A stretch of 64,000 nucleotides of DNA. Source: Pyrenochaeta sp. MPI-SDFR-AT-0127. Taxonomy: Eukaryota; Ascomycota; Dothideomycetes; Pleosporales; Cucurbitariaceae. Made by a program: the position numbers and the translations under genes. The stretch lies in assembly GCA_020747015.1 (NCBI GenBank), contig JAGTJM010000027.1:395698-459697 (forward strand), given 5' to 3'. Positions 22,414-33,650 of this stretch are shown here, piece by piece. The notes below the pieces were generated by a model. That model saw only the letters and a list, made by a program, of their open reading frames with translations. It was not told the origin of the DNA and searched no databases. The first letter of the stretch is position 1; every line of letters starts with the position of its first letter.

Positions 22414-23053
22414 GTGATCAAGAACACCGCCACTGAACGGCCCAAGAGAAGTCTTATAGCGGATGTTACTTATATTGATAGCTCAGAAGGAGATGATATA
22501 GCGTGCAGTAAGCGCAAGCCAAAAGTTGAAACACACACACCAGGTTGCGTCGCCCATGCTCACCATCAAGTCAAGCAAGTCAACTCTAAATCGCCATCTC
22601 AAGTCAAAGAGACCACGACTCGCTCGCAATAGAAGCAAATTAACTGAGCCTCGGCACGTTTCCAATGGTGTCACGAGCATCGCTACCCTTAAACTTGGCA
22701 GGCGCACAATCACTTCAGCGACGAATAGTCAAATCAAAGACTGTGGGCAAGCTACAGAGGGTGCATTCTCTTATCCAGATGAGTATGGAAAGCAAGCAGA
22801 ATCACTAAGGTTTGCACGTCAAGAGGCTCCCCACAAATCTAGAGCTATCCAGAACACCAAAACTATGGCGATAGGCCTTGTGGCTGCAAAGTTATTGGTC
22901 TGTATATTTGGGGTGGTGATGCCTTGTTCGGTGCGTCGCGCATTTCAAACCTTGTACCGTACTACTTGCAGTTGTGTCTATTTCCTCAACACGCCTGAGA
23001 CCATATGCGGTCTGTCCAAACTTGTGCAAGAGCTTTTGATCCGCCCTCAGTGA
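22414..23053 (+). CDS. Doubtful coding region, disordered protein, frame change
   Basis: Two overlapping plus frames: 22414-22632 (72 codons; Lys/Glu/Ser-rich, RSLIADVTYIDSSEGDD) and 22526-23053 (175 codons; NGVTSIATLKLGRRTITSAT). Together they could be two exons or a frameshifted gene for a low-complexity protein. No domain, signal peptide or convincing splice pair was found. Confidence 0.22.
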
Positions 23054-25629
23054 ACGATCTTCCTGTCAGCTGTTGCCTCCATCTACCAGTCTCCACAACC
23101 GAACGCAAAGGCAGACCCATTGCTTCATCAGTCTCTGATAACTGCGAGATATGCTGTGACATCCGTCTGGCTCAAACAAAGCTTTGTAAGGTCGGTCGGC
23201 GCAATGGCTGTGAAGCAAACAGCGACTTGAGACGCTTGTGTGCTTGACGGTATCATCGCATCGGTTGGACACTCGATTTAGAGCACATTTCTCTGTTCAT
23301 CCTGCATACAGCTGTTCAGACTCGTGGTGCCCGGGAAAAGAGCTTCCTGGGCGCTGGGGGGCATACAAGAAGCTTACCGTCTGCACCAGAAAATGTCTCG
23401 GCCTAACTAGTTTGTCGCATCCAATTTGTGTTTAAAACCATATCGGGGGTGACGGTATTGGTTATGGTAGTGTTGTGTCGATTAGACAAACGCTCCCGCT
23501 CAGTGCGACGTTCGTCTTCGAGGCGAAGCAGTCGTGACATGGAGTCTTGAAGCAAGCTGTCGTCCAAGAAGTTCGCAAACGACCAATCAGCTCCACCAAT
23601 ATCCCGCAAGAGTATGCAACCTCAACTTTGTAGCGACAAGCCACTGACGATATGATCGTGGATCCATATTGGTGACTTCCGCTTCACTCTGTGCTCCTTA
23701 GACGACTGGCGTTTTGGTACTTCAGAGCCGGCGGTAATGCTTGCAGGCTACACGAGATGTGCTCATGGGCAAGAGTGCGAAAGAGGTCCATCTGGCCCGA
23801 GACCAAGGCGTTTAGGCCACGCAAGGAGAGACAGGCGCAACAATCGCTTTGATTCACTCTTCACGGTTGGTATGGTATGCTTGTCGACATTACGATTGCA
23901 ATAGTGTTGGCAGTCCATCCATGTGCATGTTGAAACGAATGACAGACGGTTGCCCGTCCCGGACGGTTGGTGAAGCCTATCTCCGTTGAGTGATTCCCTG
24001 ACCTTTTGAGGACGATCTGGGTCAGCTATTGCTTAAGTCATCTGTATATTCACGGCGCCATTCGCAGTGCCGTACAAGAAGACTAGCAGCGAGATAAGAT
24101 CCTGTTCCTATCAACTGCTATCAAATTGCATCAGACAAAGTGAATGAGTGGTCGGGTGTGAGATAAGGTTATAGAGTAAGTGGTCTGAATAGCAATCAAT
24201 TTTCCTGAAAAGGTCTAATCTTAGGATATCAGGCGTTCAATATTATTGAGCTTTATGAAATAGGGGTAGGAAGTAGTGGTGTGATATAGAGAGTAAAGAA
24301 AATGTAGTAGCGGCTAATTACATTTTGCAATGTGTCATTGAATGTTTCCCAAGCCTACTTCTTCCCAAGCTGCGATTCTATCACGATTTGAACCACGTCT
24401 TCCGCTATTTCGTTCGTTTTACATCTTACACTTTTTGGAGTTGCAATTCATGCTGCCCTCTTCTGTCAAAATTCTACCATTCCCTGCTACATCCGGGTGG
24501 CCCACACCACAAGTCTTCGAGAACAGAATTTCATTTGAAGACCTCATCATTGCCCACATCAGACAATCCACTGTGCTACAATCAGCACATGGGAGTTCAA
24601 TCTCCGCATCACTGCACTATCTTACTCCACTCCAACGTCTAGAAATTTTTCAAAGGTATATTTTATACTGTCTCCACAATAGGATGTGAAACCAGTTTAG
24701 AAATTCCAAGATCACTATTCTTGCCGTAAATGCAATTTGGTTGATATGTTCGTCTAATATTATCGAGTTATCAATTCTAACGGTCCCCAAGTCGCATCAG
24801 CCAAGCTATACCTAAAAGACTCCCTAATGACAAAATAGTAAGTCATATAGCCGAAAATAGTCTCTGCCCAAGATGGCCCGAAGATGGGCAGGGTTACCTT
24901 ATATCCTATTCCCTTTTGGTCTTGTAGGGTCTGGGTCTTAGATAGTTCCAGTTATGTCGACCAGGTTGTCATGAAATTGTGGAAATCTAGCAGAGACTCT
25001 AGCGACACGATGCCACCTTTCGGCTTCACTAGTAGTTGGTAGTGCCTTCACGTCTTGATTCAATCTTTCAGCTGCCTCGATACACCCTCTTATGGCCTCT
25101 ACTCTGAACTTATTTTTTTATGGCTGTACATAATTTTGGCTTGCGAAACGTATTGGAAGCAGACGAAATAAATACTAAAACTAGATACTCGTTGAGCGAC
25201 GGGCGTCACATTACGCTAGGTCTTTGGTTCAAGCATCGATACGAGATAGGTAGAATGTAAACCTTTCCTATGTAGTAAGTATCCGAGCCTAAAAGTGGGC
25301 GTCTTCTGTTATTCAGCTGGTAATCGAATGTGTATTCAGTAAGATCTACTCAATATCTCAAGAATCTATAGACTGTTTAGGAAGGGCTAGAATATTTGAT
25401 AGTTTATGGGGCGCTTATTGAATGAAGTATGAGCATTACCCTCCTCCTACATATTGTGTCATATTTGGTATCATTGTTCAAATAGAACTCTCGGCATCTT
25501 ACTACTGAACATCTGCCTGAATTGATCATAACTTCTCTCCAATCTCCGAATTTACCTCACACATAGTGCAGTTGTCTTGCGGCTCTTCTGTCAGCACGAA
25601 CTTGCATCCGTCAAATTTTATTTTGTCAT
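23054..25629. other. No supported gene
   Basis: A minus frame near 23,780-23,400 (including MDLFRTLAHEHISCSLQALP and FLDDSLLQDSMSRLLRLEDE in different frames) may be a decayed gene. Beyond 24.1 kb the DNA becomes AT-richer with no readable frame. A CTGCCCA / TGGGCAG hairpin lies near 24,870-24,893. Confidence 0.25.
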
Positions 25630-27476
25630 TCAGCTAACAAACCTATGACTACATCTCGACCGTCGCCAGAACAAGTCAATGTCAACTTCGTATCGTACCC
25701 TACATTCGTACCAGAAACGAAGCCTGCTGTGAACGGCCCCATGACACGACAAAATAATGGACCCCGCTAGAGCGCCGTCCCTGCCACGCTGTACGGCTAT
25801 ACGAAATGACTTCATCAGAAACAAGATTCCGTATCACCGACCTCTATCATTCCTCAATGACGAGATCGTCTCACTCGGAAACAATGTTTAAGCTTTTGAC
25901 CATCGACTTCTCATAATAATCTGAAGTAATGCTCACGACATAAAAGGATATAGTGAATTGTATGGAAGCAATCAGTACGAGCTACATGCTGACAATATTC
26001 CTACTTCACAATTCTACGGGACTCCAACCTGTAATTTTCCGTAGCAGCAGCGTTAATTTCTTTTCCGAGTAGTGTTCAAGAACTCGGAAAAGAAGTTGAC
26101 GACGACGTTATATTCCAATTTGAAGGACTCAATCATCTCAACATCACGTTAGACAAGCATGGCCATACGTTTACTGAGTAATCATGAATGTATTCCAATG
26201 CCTTCTGTGAACTAGACTAACACGGCAGTAGTTGTAAGCATATAACATGGCGCCCATAGGACAACGGGCTGACCAGGGAGGTAATATAGCAAGCGGCCAA
26301 GGTCTAAGACTCAGGTGGTTGACGTGAGACAGGTTAGATCCATCCGTCAGTAGTATCCAAGCCAGAGTTCGCATCCTTGAACTCTGCGGAGTTGAGTACG
26401 ACAGAGGACGCTGCCTATCCAAGTCGTTCTCAGATTCTGAGGGCGATATTACTAACCTCAAAGGTAATTGTCCATCATCACTCAGACAATATTGTCTATT
26501 CGACCTCTCAATCGTAGATGATAGGAAAGTATATACGGGCGATAGGAGCCCTTAACATAACCGTGTCTTGTAAACCTCCAAGTTCGTACATAGTCTCTGC
26601 CATTCTTGAACGGTTGACTAACTAGCCGCGAAAAGTTTCAACTAATCCCACAACTAGTAGAAATCTCTTTATTTTTAGATTTTGTCGCGTTATAAAAGAC
26701 GGGCAGTAACCAAATACAGCTAGATTTCGTACTGATATTTGGTCTTGAACCTCCAATTCTACGAACGTCGACTGATAAATGCATAGTTGCAAGAATAGTA
26801 GACTACTAGCTAATATATCACTATATACAGATATTGACGAGTTTATCGGACGTAATCTCAAGCTCAATCAAGATCAAGCCGCTGCAGTAAAACACCATAT
26901 TGAAACCTCTATAATCCATTCAGTCGTGAGCCTCCCGATAATCTGATATTTTGTTGGCGCTATTCACAGTAGCGCCGCTAAGCTCCTTTGTCCAGCCTTC
27001 TTTGTAGCCATATTTGGCTTGGTATGCCTAAGTTCCACCCTATTTCAGCTACGTTTCTTCCAAAGTTATCCCCCGTGCACTGGCATAGCCGGCAGCCGTC
27101 GTGTATCTGGGTCCACGCCGCCCCAAGTCACTTTTGGAGACGGAAGTGATCTATCCCCTAGGGCCTGCCGGTTCTCTCTCCAGCACTATGTACCGGCGCC
27201 CATACTTGGGCATTATGCAATATGGTAGGCTCTACTACTCAGACTTGGGAATAATTAGATTAAATCAAATTGGGCCCCGATTTGTACTCGATTTAATTGT
27301 TTTCTAGGATTATAAGATTTCATTTTATTTTATTTTAATAAAGTGGCGATTCTTTCATTTTATTTGGCTGGAAAAATGGAGTGACAGGAGCACTATTGAG
27401 GGAACTTTAAGATTGCATATGCGATCTCCTATCGGCAATAGCCCGGGATTTCTACCTCAGCTGAAATAATTGATTG
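25630..27476. other. No supported gene
   Basis: Short frames only. Nothing recognised on either strand. Confidence 0.4.
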
Positions 27477-27517
27477 AATCAAATCAAATCAGGGCTTTCC
27501 TTGTATTTGATTTGATT
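27477..27517. repeat. 13-bp inverted repeat (AATCAAATCAAAT / ATTTGATTTGATT)
   Basis: Perfect arms at 27477-27489 and 27505-27517 with a 15-base loop. Related GATTAAATCAAATT words occur near 27,260-27,300, so this may be part of a small AT-rich palindromic element. Confidence 0.5.
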
Positions 27518-27701
27518 TGGGTCTTTATTCAGTCCTCAATATTTGATTGTTCCCAAGTATGCTACTACTTCTCTACCACACCCGAGTAAAGTGGTGGATA
27601 GACGACAGGGTATCTAGAGCAGGTAGATGCTGCATATCTGCTCAATTCTTCGAAACATGCAACCTCATTATATATTCAAACTCTCATCATTGAAGTGATT
27701 A

Positions 27702-28097
27702 TCATCTAGCTTCACAGCATATAGGTCCTTCGCTAGCAGCTCCGCTGAGGAGATCAGCTTCCGCACGAGCCATTTGCCCATGTACTCCTACCTTAAGGTT
27801 CTCTGGATATAATTGGATTCTATGCCAGCTCTGTGCGCGGCATGCGCTTGAGAACACACGCTCTGGTCGGCGGATGAGGGCGTTATTGAGAGGATATTGA
27901 TTGCAAAGGTGGAGATGAGGATAGCGATGGTGCTGCTGTGGGACCAACGACCATGGAGGAGGTATCACCTTCGTAGCATCAAGATCGACTATTCTCTTTT
28001 TAAAAAAAGCTACAATCGTATCTTGACTCCCTTTTAATGTAAGTTGGACTCTTAGACGGCGTTTCAGCGGGTCTCCTTCATTCTCTATCCTCTTCAT
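27702..28097 (-). CDS. Doubtful 131-codon frame
   Basis: Begins MKRIENEGDPLKRRL and has a mixed, plausible composition, but has no recognised domain and no supported introns. A head-to-head plus frame (28111-28386, 91 codons) starts 13 bp away and is equally unsupported. Kept only because the pair is close to the cryptic exons at 29 kb. Confidence 0.2.
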   Translation of the reverse strand: MKRIENEGDPLKRRLRVQLTLKGSQDTIVAFFKKRIVDLDATKVIPPPWSLVPQQHHRYPHLHLCNQYPLNNALIRRPERVFSSACRAQSWHRIQLYPENLKVGVHGQMARAEADLLSGAASEGPICCEAR

Positions 28098-28965
28098 TGC
28101 GACGGATGAGATGTATCAATATCAACAGCTCCTACTGATGCGACAGCAGAGAGCGGTCCATGAGGGAGATTTGCGTATTCCTTCTGCTAGAGGGAATAAG
28201 CAGCATCAAAAATTTTCTGATGCCACTCTTCAGGCCAACTTTGGACTAGAAAAAGCTTCTGCTCTGAGGGATCAAGAAGCATCGCAGCGGCGCATTTGGG
28301 TATTGACTCGACGAGGTGTAGTATATGTCATTATACTAGCCCATCTCAACAGAACGAACAATGCGGAAGTCCTTCTGTGGGCCTGACGTATATAGTACTT
28401 ATAACATATTAGCTTTGAGCATTATCCTAGCGAATTGATAAACCTTCTGATCCTCGTAAAACGTAGGGATAGCATCTATCACAATGAGGCTTAGGATAAC
28501 AAAGTCTCACTTCCCTTCACTCATAAGGCACCACGAGAAGAGAGCAGCCTCTCGGTGCGGTTCACTGTACCCAATCAGCACCATTGAGTTTTGGAGTATC
28601 GTATTCGGGTGTGTCTTTTGTTAGTCAGAGCCCGTATAGCGCGATTCGTGACTGATTTAGCACATGATGCAGTGGGGCTGGTTGCATTGAAAAGAAAATA
28701 TAAGCAGCTACAGGTCCTCACAGATCATCAGTGTAGAAAGAACGAGGTGTTACTAGCATGCGGCATTTGAAAAGGCTCGCACAACTACAAGGCAGTAAAC
28801 CGTCATCATATTGGTTCAACTTTACTATTCATGAAGTCCTTGATTACTCGCACCTCGTGTGTTGTACTCACATGAGAATCACTGCGAGAACGATTGAATA
28901 TCATTATCAATTTCTAATATAGTGTTGACAGTCTCTATCCATCGGTCATGATCGAAAGAGCTGCT

Positions 28966-29190
28966 TCAAAGCCATTTACCCACATTCTGGAGTATCTGCA
29001 GCGTAGTGATAAGACCCCAGCTTTCAAACCCTTTGTGCTTCGCTTTGACGTCACGCCATTTTATCTGAATCCGTTCATAGGCCCATTCATGAGCCCGTTT
29101 ACGGGCTCTTTTTATGGCTGGATGCTCGTTATCGGCTAGCATAGTAAGATAGGCAGGGAGTAGGTCGTAATGTCGATGTATTCCATGCCT
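28966..29190 (-). CDS. Probable terminal exon, Lys/Arg-rich helical protein
   Basis: A 74-codon open frame (TGA at 28968-28966; closed upstream by TGA 29193). It reads like real protein: HYDLLPAYLTMLADNEHPAI, then KRARKRAHEWAYERIQIKW and a hydrophobic end FESWGLITTLQILQNV. An internal ATG at the MLADNE position would give 58 residues, and AAG-type acceptors lie at its 5' edge. I do not recognise the family. It may be the last exon of the gene whose earlier exons lie at 29,372-29,782, or of a separate one. Confidence 0.4.
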   Translation of the reverse strand, partial: RHGIHRHYDLLPAYLTMLADNEHPAIKRARKRAHEWAYERIQIKWRDVKAKHKGFESWGLITTLQILQNVGKWL

Positions 29191-29371
29191 TCAATAGGCA
29201 CGAGAGCATCCCTGGGAACCTTCTGAGATAGCAAGGGGAGAGGCCAAAAGAGAAAGATTAAGAAAATGATACAGACAGTGGATACGGTAGGTAAGCGGAG
29301 CATAATTGATTTGTTCTTTACAAACAAACAAACACCTGAAATTTCGTTTACAAAATTCCCAAACCGAACTA

Positions 29372-29782
29372 TTAGAAGGCGAGAGAGCCCTGCGAGGGTT
29401 TTATTTGACGTGGCATTATTTCCAGTGCGATAGCCGAGCTTGTTTGTTTCCCCGAAGGAAGAAAGAGCGCGGAGGATGAAGGCAGCTTGGATCTCTTCAG
29501 ACTAGCTGAAGAGCACCTGTGGGAATGTTAGCATCCTGTGTTTGAATGGTAGTCTTCCAAGACCTACCTGACACAGACGCAAAGATATTCCTTTTGAGCT
29601 GGAGGTGTCCACATTACTATAAGTATATGGATATCCCGTTCAACTTCTAAATGGTTTATCTGGGGGATTTGGCGGCATCTTTCGTAGTGAAAACCAGGGG
29701 CAAGATTGAATGTTCTTCCGCTAAATTGTGCAAGATCCGCGATCTCTAGGTTACCTAAGGGTAGAATATTATACAGTTCTAG
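29372..29782 (-). CDS. Two cryptic exons of an unknown gene
   Basis: Exon 29782-29568 is open for 71 codons plus two bases (ELYNILPLGNLEIADLAQFS, GFHYERCRQIPQINHLEVER, IHILIVMWTPPAQKEYLCVC). It is followed by an excellent 51-bp intron, 29567-29517: donor CAG/GTAGGT, branch GCTAAC, acceptor CCCACAG. The next exon (29516-29372, TAA) continues in frame with a Ser/Lys-rich tail. The 5' part is lost: upstream of 29,782 the frame meets a TAG and the DNA becomes TpA-rich. Function is unknown. The splice signals are the main evidence. This may be the remains of a longer gene eroded from its 5' side. Confidence 0.42.
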
Positions 29783-30479
29783 CTACTCAACAGCATTAAG
29801 AGGAGATCTCCTCCTATTATAGAGACTTGGCTAAACTTAAAGGTGTCGTAGTCGATTATAAGCCTCTCGGAGACTACTTCTCTCGAAGTCTCACTCTTTA
29901 TAAGCCAAAACGGATCGATGAACTACTAGCGGTGCACTAATTTAGGCCCAGAATTAATATGCTAGTCTTCTATATCCAGATATCTCTTTTATAGAGTTAG
30001 GTGATTGAGACAATATAATCCCGCGCTCCCGTTTTGTATATTGTACTCTAGCTCTAACTTTCTATCCTCTCAACCACAATACGATAATGTAGGCGTTTGT
30101 TTAAGAATTTCCCACTTCGATTAGGTCTCTCTTGGCTGGACTAGAAGTTTGGCTCTAGCCGTCTAGTCTGCTAAAAGAAAGCTTAGATAGAAAGATTCTC
30201 AGTGGGAGTCGAGAAACTCTTCGGACGATCACTAGAAGCCACACTGTGACTGGAAAGGCAGATTCAGCGTGGAGCTCGTTGTCGGGAGTAAGCCGTAGCA
30301 AATAGTATATTAATTCAGTATCTGAAATCCCGTGAGAGGTCAAAACAGTATATCTCGAGCAAATTGATTGAAATTCAACCACTACTCAAGATGTTCAGCG
30401 CCTATGATGTTACAATCTTATCAGATAACGAGATTTTTTTCAGCAATTACGAGTGGAAAGAATGGATAGCTCTGCTCAC
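29783..30479. other. TpA-rich, mutated DNA
   Basis: Minus frames contain protein-like fragments (DTFKFSQVSIIGGDLLLMLL near 29,840-29,800) interrupted by TAG/TAA, which fits erosion of the 5' part of the neighbouring minus-strand gene. Confidence 0.35.
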
Positions 30480-30510
30480 CTCTACTCTACCCTATTTATG
30501 TAGAGTAGAG
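30480..30510. repeat. Perfect 11-bp inverted repeat
   Basis: CTCTACTCTAC (30480-30490) and GTAGAGTAGAG (30500-30510) with a 9-base loop, followed by a second imperfect palindrome (CCCTCTACCC ... GGGTAGGGG). It may be the end of a small MITE-like element. Confidence 0.5.
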
Positions 30511-31375
30511 AAGTGATCCCCTCTACCCTGCCAGGCAAGATGGGTAGGGGTCCCTCTGCAATGCCCAAGTACGCCGCAGCATTGGAAATTTCCGTGGCGC
30601 GACTTGGCCGGCCCGATGTAATGTGTATTCGCAGACGCAGTCGATCTGAGGACAATTCGACGTCTTAGATATTCTTCTACTCATTTGGTATACAAACTAT
30701 TGTGGGGGTCTCTAGCAGGGCGATAGCTTTATTGATAAACCAGTCGTTGCCCATAATCCGATTCACAAGCCAGCAATCTACGATACCCTGCCCGCACCTG
30801 AGCGTAACATAATATCTATAAGCTTTCAGAAATAACCAACCCTGAGTCTTGGCGTGATTATATCCTAGCTCATACAACTAGAGCAAGAGAGCCAAGTTCT
30901 CACTGGTTTTGCTTCAAATGTAATACGAAGAGCCTGTTCAGGTCTCCCTACGCTAAAAGAGCCCGTGTCGCAAGAAAGCCTTCTCAAACTCCCCATCGTC
31001 GAGCTTATGCCATGATAAATAGGCTTCTGGAAATCTTCTGTCCAAATGATAAAGCCTATACTTGTGGCATCCCTAGTGACGTTTCGAGCAACCTGCTGCT
31101 GCTTATATTCCCAGTTGCACAATGATCGACTTCCTGTACAAGGAAACGTTGTTTTAGATTGTCGAGCACATCTGCTGAGTATTCGATGTTTCCGTCCTCC
31201 GCTGCTACAATACCCCTCTTCAGAACGAGCATTTATGATATTGTGAGGTTTTTGGAAAGGACGAGGGGCAGGCAGTGCACAGTGGAATGGCTCGGGCCGC
31301 TCCTCGTCGATATCGAGCACGTTGAGGAAGACCACAGCCACGCTCTCAAAAACACTACTGCATATGTGTTTTTGA

Positions 31376-32010
31376 GAGGTCCAGGAAGGCTGTACAGAGC
31401 AAGAATATTACACTGTCCAACGGTCGTGTATCGCGACCGCGTGCGTCTCTTCGTGCGCCTTGTTCAGCTGCGTGCACACATGTCAATTGGGTAGCAGTGT
31501 AGTAATAGGGCAGTTAGACAGTTTGCAAGACACCTTGCTCCCTGTCCTCTTGGCAGCTGGCGTCATCGTTGTCGGAGCGAATTTTGTGTGAAACACGAAA
31601 CAAAGTAGAAGCTTCCAGATACGTCTATCTGCGCAGTGGGACTCTTTTCGAAATTTGCCCACAATTGCCTTCTTGCCTGCTAACCTCATATCGATATTTA
31701 CAAAACTATCAATGCGGAAGTAGTCGACGAAGCCAACTTCGTCGTCACAAACAGCGTAATACGCTTGATCGACAAGGCGATCAACGCTTGCAGCGACAAT
31801 GCTCAGTTCGCATCCAAAGCAGCATCAGGCATGTGGCCATGGCGAGCCGTCTCTGAACCAAAATTCCTGCAAAAATCTATTGCAACCGCATAGAATCTAG
31901 CCAAGGAGCGACCTCTGTCGCAAAAGTCGAACCTAGCAGATACCCAATCCAGCTTCGAGCGCCTTATCGCTTCATCTGAGGTCTGCATCGACAAACTCAT
32001 GCAGTAGAGC
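31376..32010 (+). pseudogene. Possible decayed gene, unknown family
   Basis: A plus frame open from 31376 to TGA 31589-31591 contains QLDSLQDTLLPVLLAAGVIV. A second frame from about 31,690 carries KTINAEVVDEANFVVTNSVI, RLIDKAINACSDNAQFASKA and, after a TAG, SFERLIASSEVCIDKLMQ. Both read like helical protein, and the gap between them could hold an intron. Overlapping frames on both strands, including a 158-codon minus frame at 30865-31341, make this uncertain. No family recognised. Confidence 0.27.
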
Positions 32011-32436
32011 TTCTTTTGGCATAACTGTCCCGATATTGTTTCTGTACAGCAGGTGGGCAGATCATGGTCTACTAATCTAAGGTAGGTGTGAGTCGGAAGT
32101 AGTACGACAGAGGCCAATCACAAAAGAAGGGTACATGTAAATATACTTCCCGCCTACAAAGAGATAATTTGAAGCTAGTCAAGGGCTATCTCAAGTTATC
32201 TGAACAGCACCGTAAATCTGAAAATCACGCGACATGGCGCTTTCTGCGTTTGCTGAAGCGCTAAGCACTTTCAGACATTGAACAATTTTATTTCTCTTCA
32301 GAATACAACCAAGTAGAACACCTCCGTTCTATCTAAATAATCAAAGAGGATGGTCAAGGAGAAAACGCTTTAACTGCGATAGGGCACATTAACGCCTTTC
32401 CCCCTGTCTATCTTGCGAAGCGCTGAATAGCCGAAC

Positions 32437-33650
32437 GTGATCAGCAAAGGAAAGAAATCGAGTACACTCGTTCGAAGAATAGGTGGAGGGTCCCCACATC
32501 CCATCTGCTTCTTTTGGGGACGCCCTCCACTATCTAGCAACCTAACCTTAATTCCTTTTCGCCTCTCCCTTCACCTGCCCCCAGGGTACTGCTTCAAATC
32601 CCCTTCTTTCTCGCTTATTATTACTGTATTGGTCTTCCTCGTGCTTTATTAATTCATTCCTTCTTCTTTACTCTTAACCTCTTCTCTTTTTATACTACTT
32701 CTACCTTCGTATTTTATGAAAATTACATTCTTAGCTTGAACTGTCCTCTCCATTCTTCGATACACAATCTATACCCTCTCGTATTATACGGCTCAAACCT
32801 AGGCCTTCTCCTTCCATACCTTTGATAACCCTTCCAATAATTTAACTTATCTTGTTTCCTTCCAAACCTCCCCACACTTTCTTTTCGCCTCCCTACCGCA
32901 TAATTTCCCGAAATAGTCCTTCTATCTCTTCACTCTTAAATCCTTTTATCCTTTCATCCTCCTCTACTGCTTCCTGCAACACATCGTACGTCCTTTGTCC
33001 ACCATGCATTACTGCCACGATTTGTGTCTTCCCAAATATTCCTCTGAATTGACACTTCTTTCCAATTTGCTCCCTGTATCCACATCTACAAGTCGATCTC
33101 AAAACTTCTGCACGCTCTTTGCGGTAATGTGCACCCATAAGAACACGATTAACTGGCCTTCACTCATTACTACTCAAATTACTCCATTCATGCCTGTGCC
33201 TCGCCTGCTTCCTCTTCCTTGCAATCCTCCAACACATGTCTCTGCTCTCCTCTGCATTTGCTAGACACCATTTACGACAACCTTCTCGCTTCTATGGCTT
33301 CTCCATCTTGTTGCTCTACCTCTCGTATACCCGCTCGTCTCCGCTTCATCTACTACTGCTCAAACTCTACCCGCTCGGATTCAATTTCCACTCCATTTGT
33401 CTCTTCTATCTGCTCTGCTTTCGATGCCTCAAAAATTCCTCTCCGTTCGTTCTCGTACCTAATGCACATTGTTGACATCCTGGCTCATTTTCTTCCCACT
33501 GCAACCGCTGCTGTGTTCCGTCCATCGCCGCGTCGATCACCCTCCACATACACCCTTGCCCTCCAATCGAATCCTGCCCTCACTCCACATCTTAGCCTTC
33601 CGCATAACCAACCCCCTATGTTCTAGTACCTCTCATGATAATCACCTCGC
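32437..33650 (-). mobile_element. Purine-rich relic, possibly the 3' end of a LINE-like retroelement
   Basis: The plus strand is strikingly pyrimidine-rich, so the minus strand is A+G-rich. Minus frames read as charged protein with stops where Trp is expected: QWEENEPGCQQCALGTRTNG, then in another frame SERVEFEQ followed by two TAGs in a row and MKRRRAGI, then a TAG and SSKCRGEQRHVLEDCKEEEA. The last has an H-x4-C end like the C-terminal zinc motif of non-LTR retrotransposons. A further frame at 33138-32893 (81 codons) may continue the element. Frameshifts and TGG-to-TAG changes show decay. Classification is tentative. Confidence 0.35.

Noticed and set aside
29091..29113. GAGCCCG/CGGGCTC hairpin followed by a T run, like a rho-independent terminator
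   Set aside because: The setting is eukaryotic. The hairpin lies inside the probable coding exon at 28966-29190, where it arises from RARKRAH codons.
30865..31341. 158-codon minus frame
   Set aside because: Overlaps equally plausible plus frames, lacks any motif and has a shadow-like composition.
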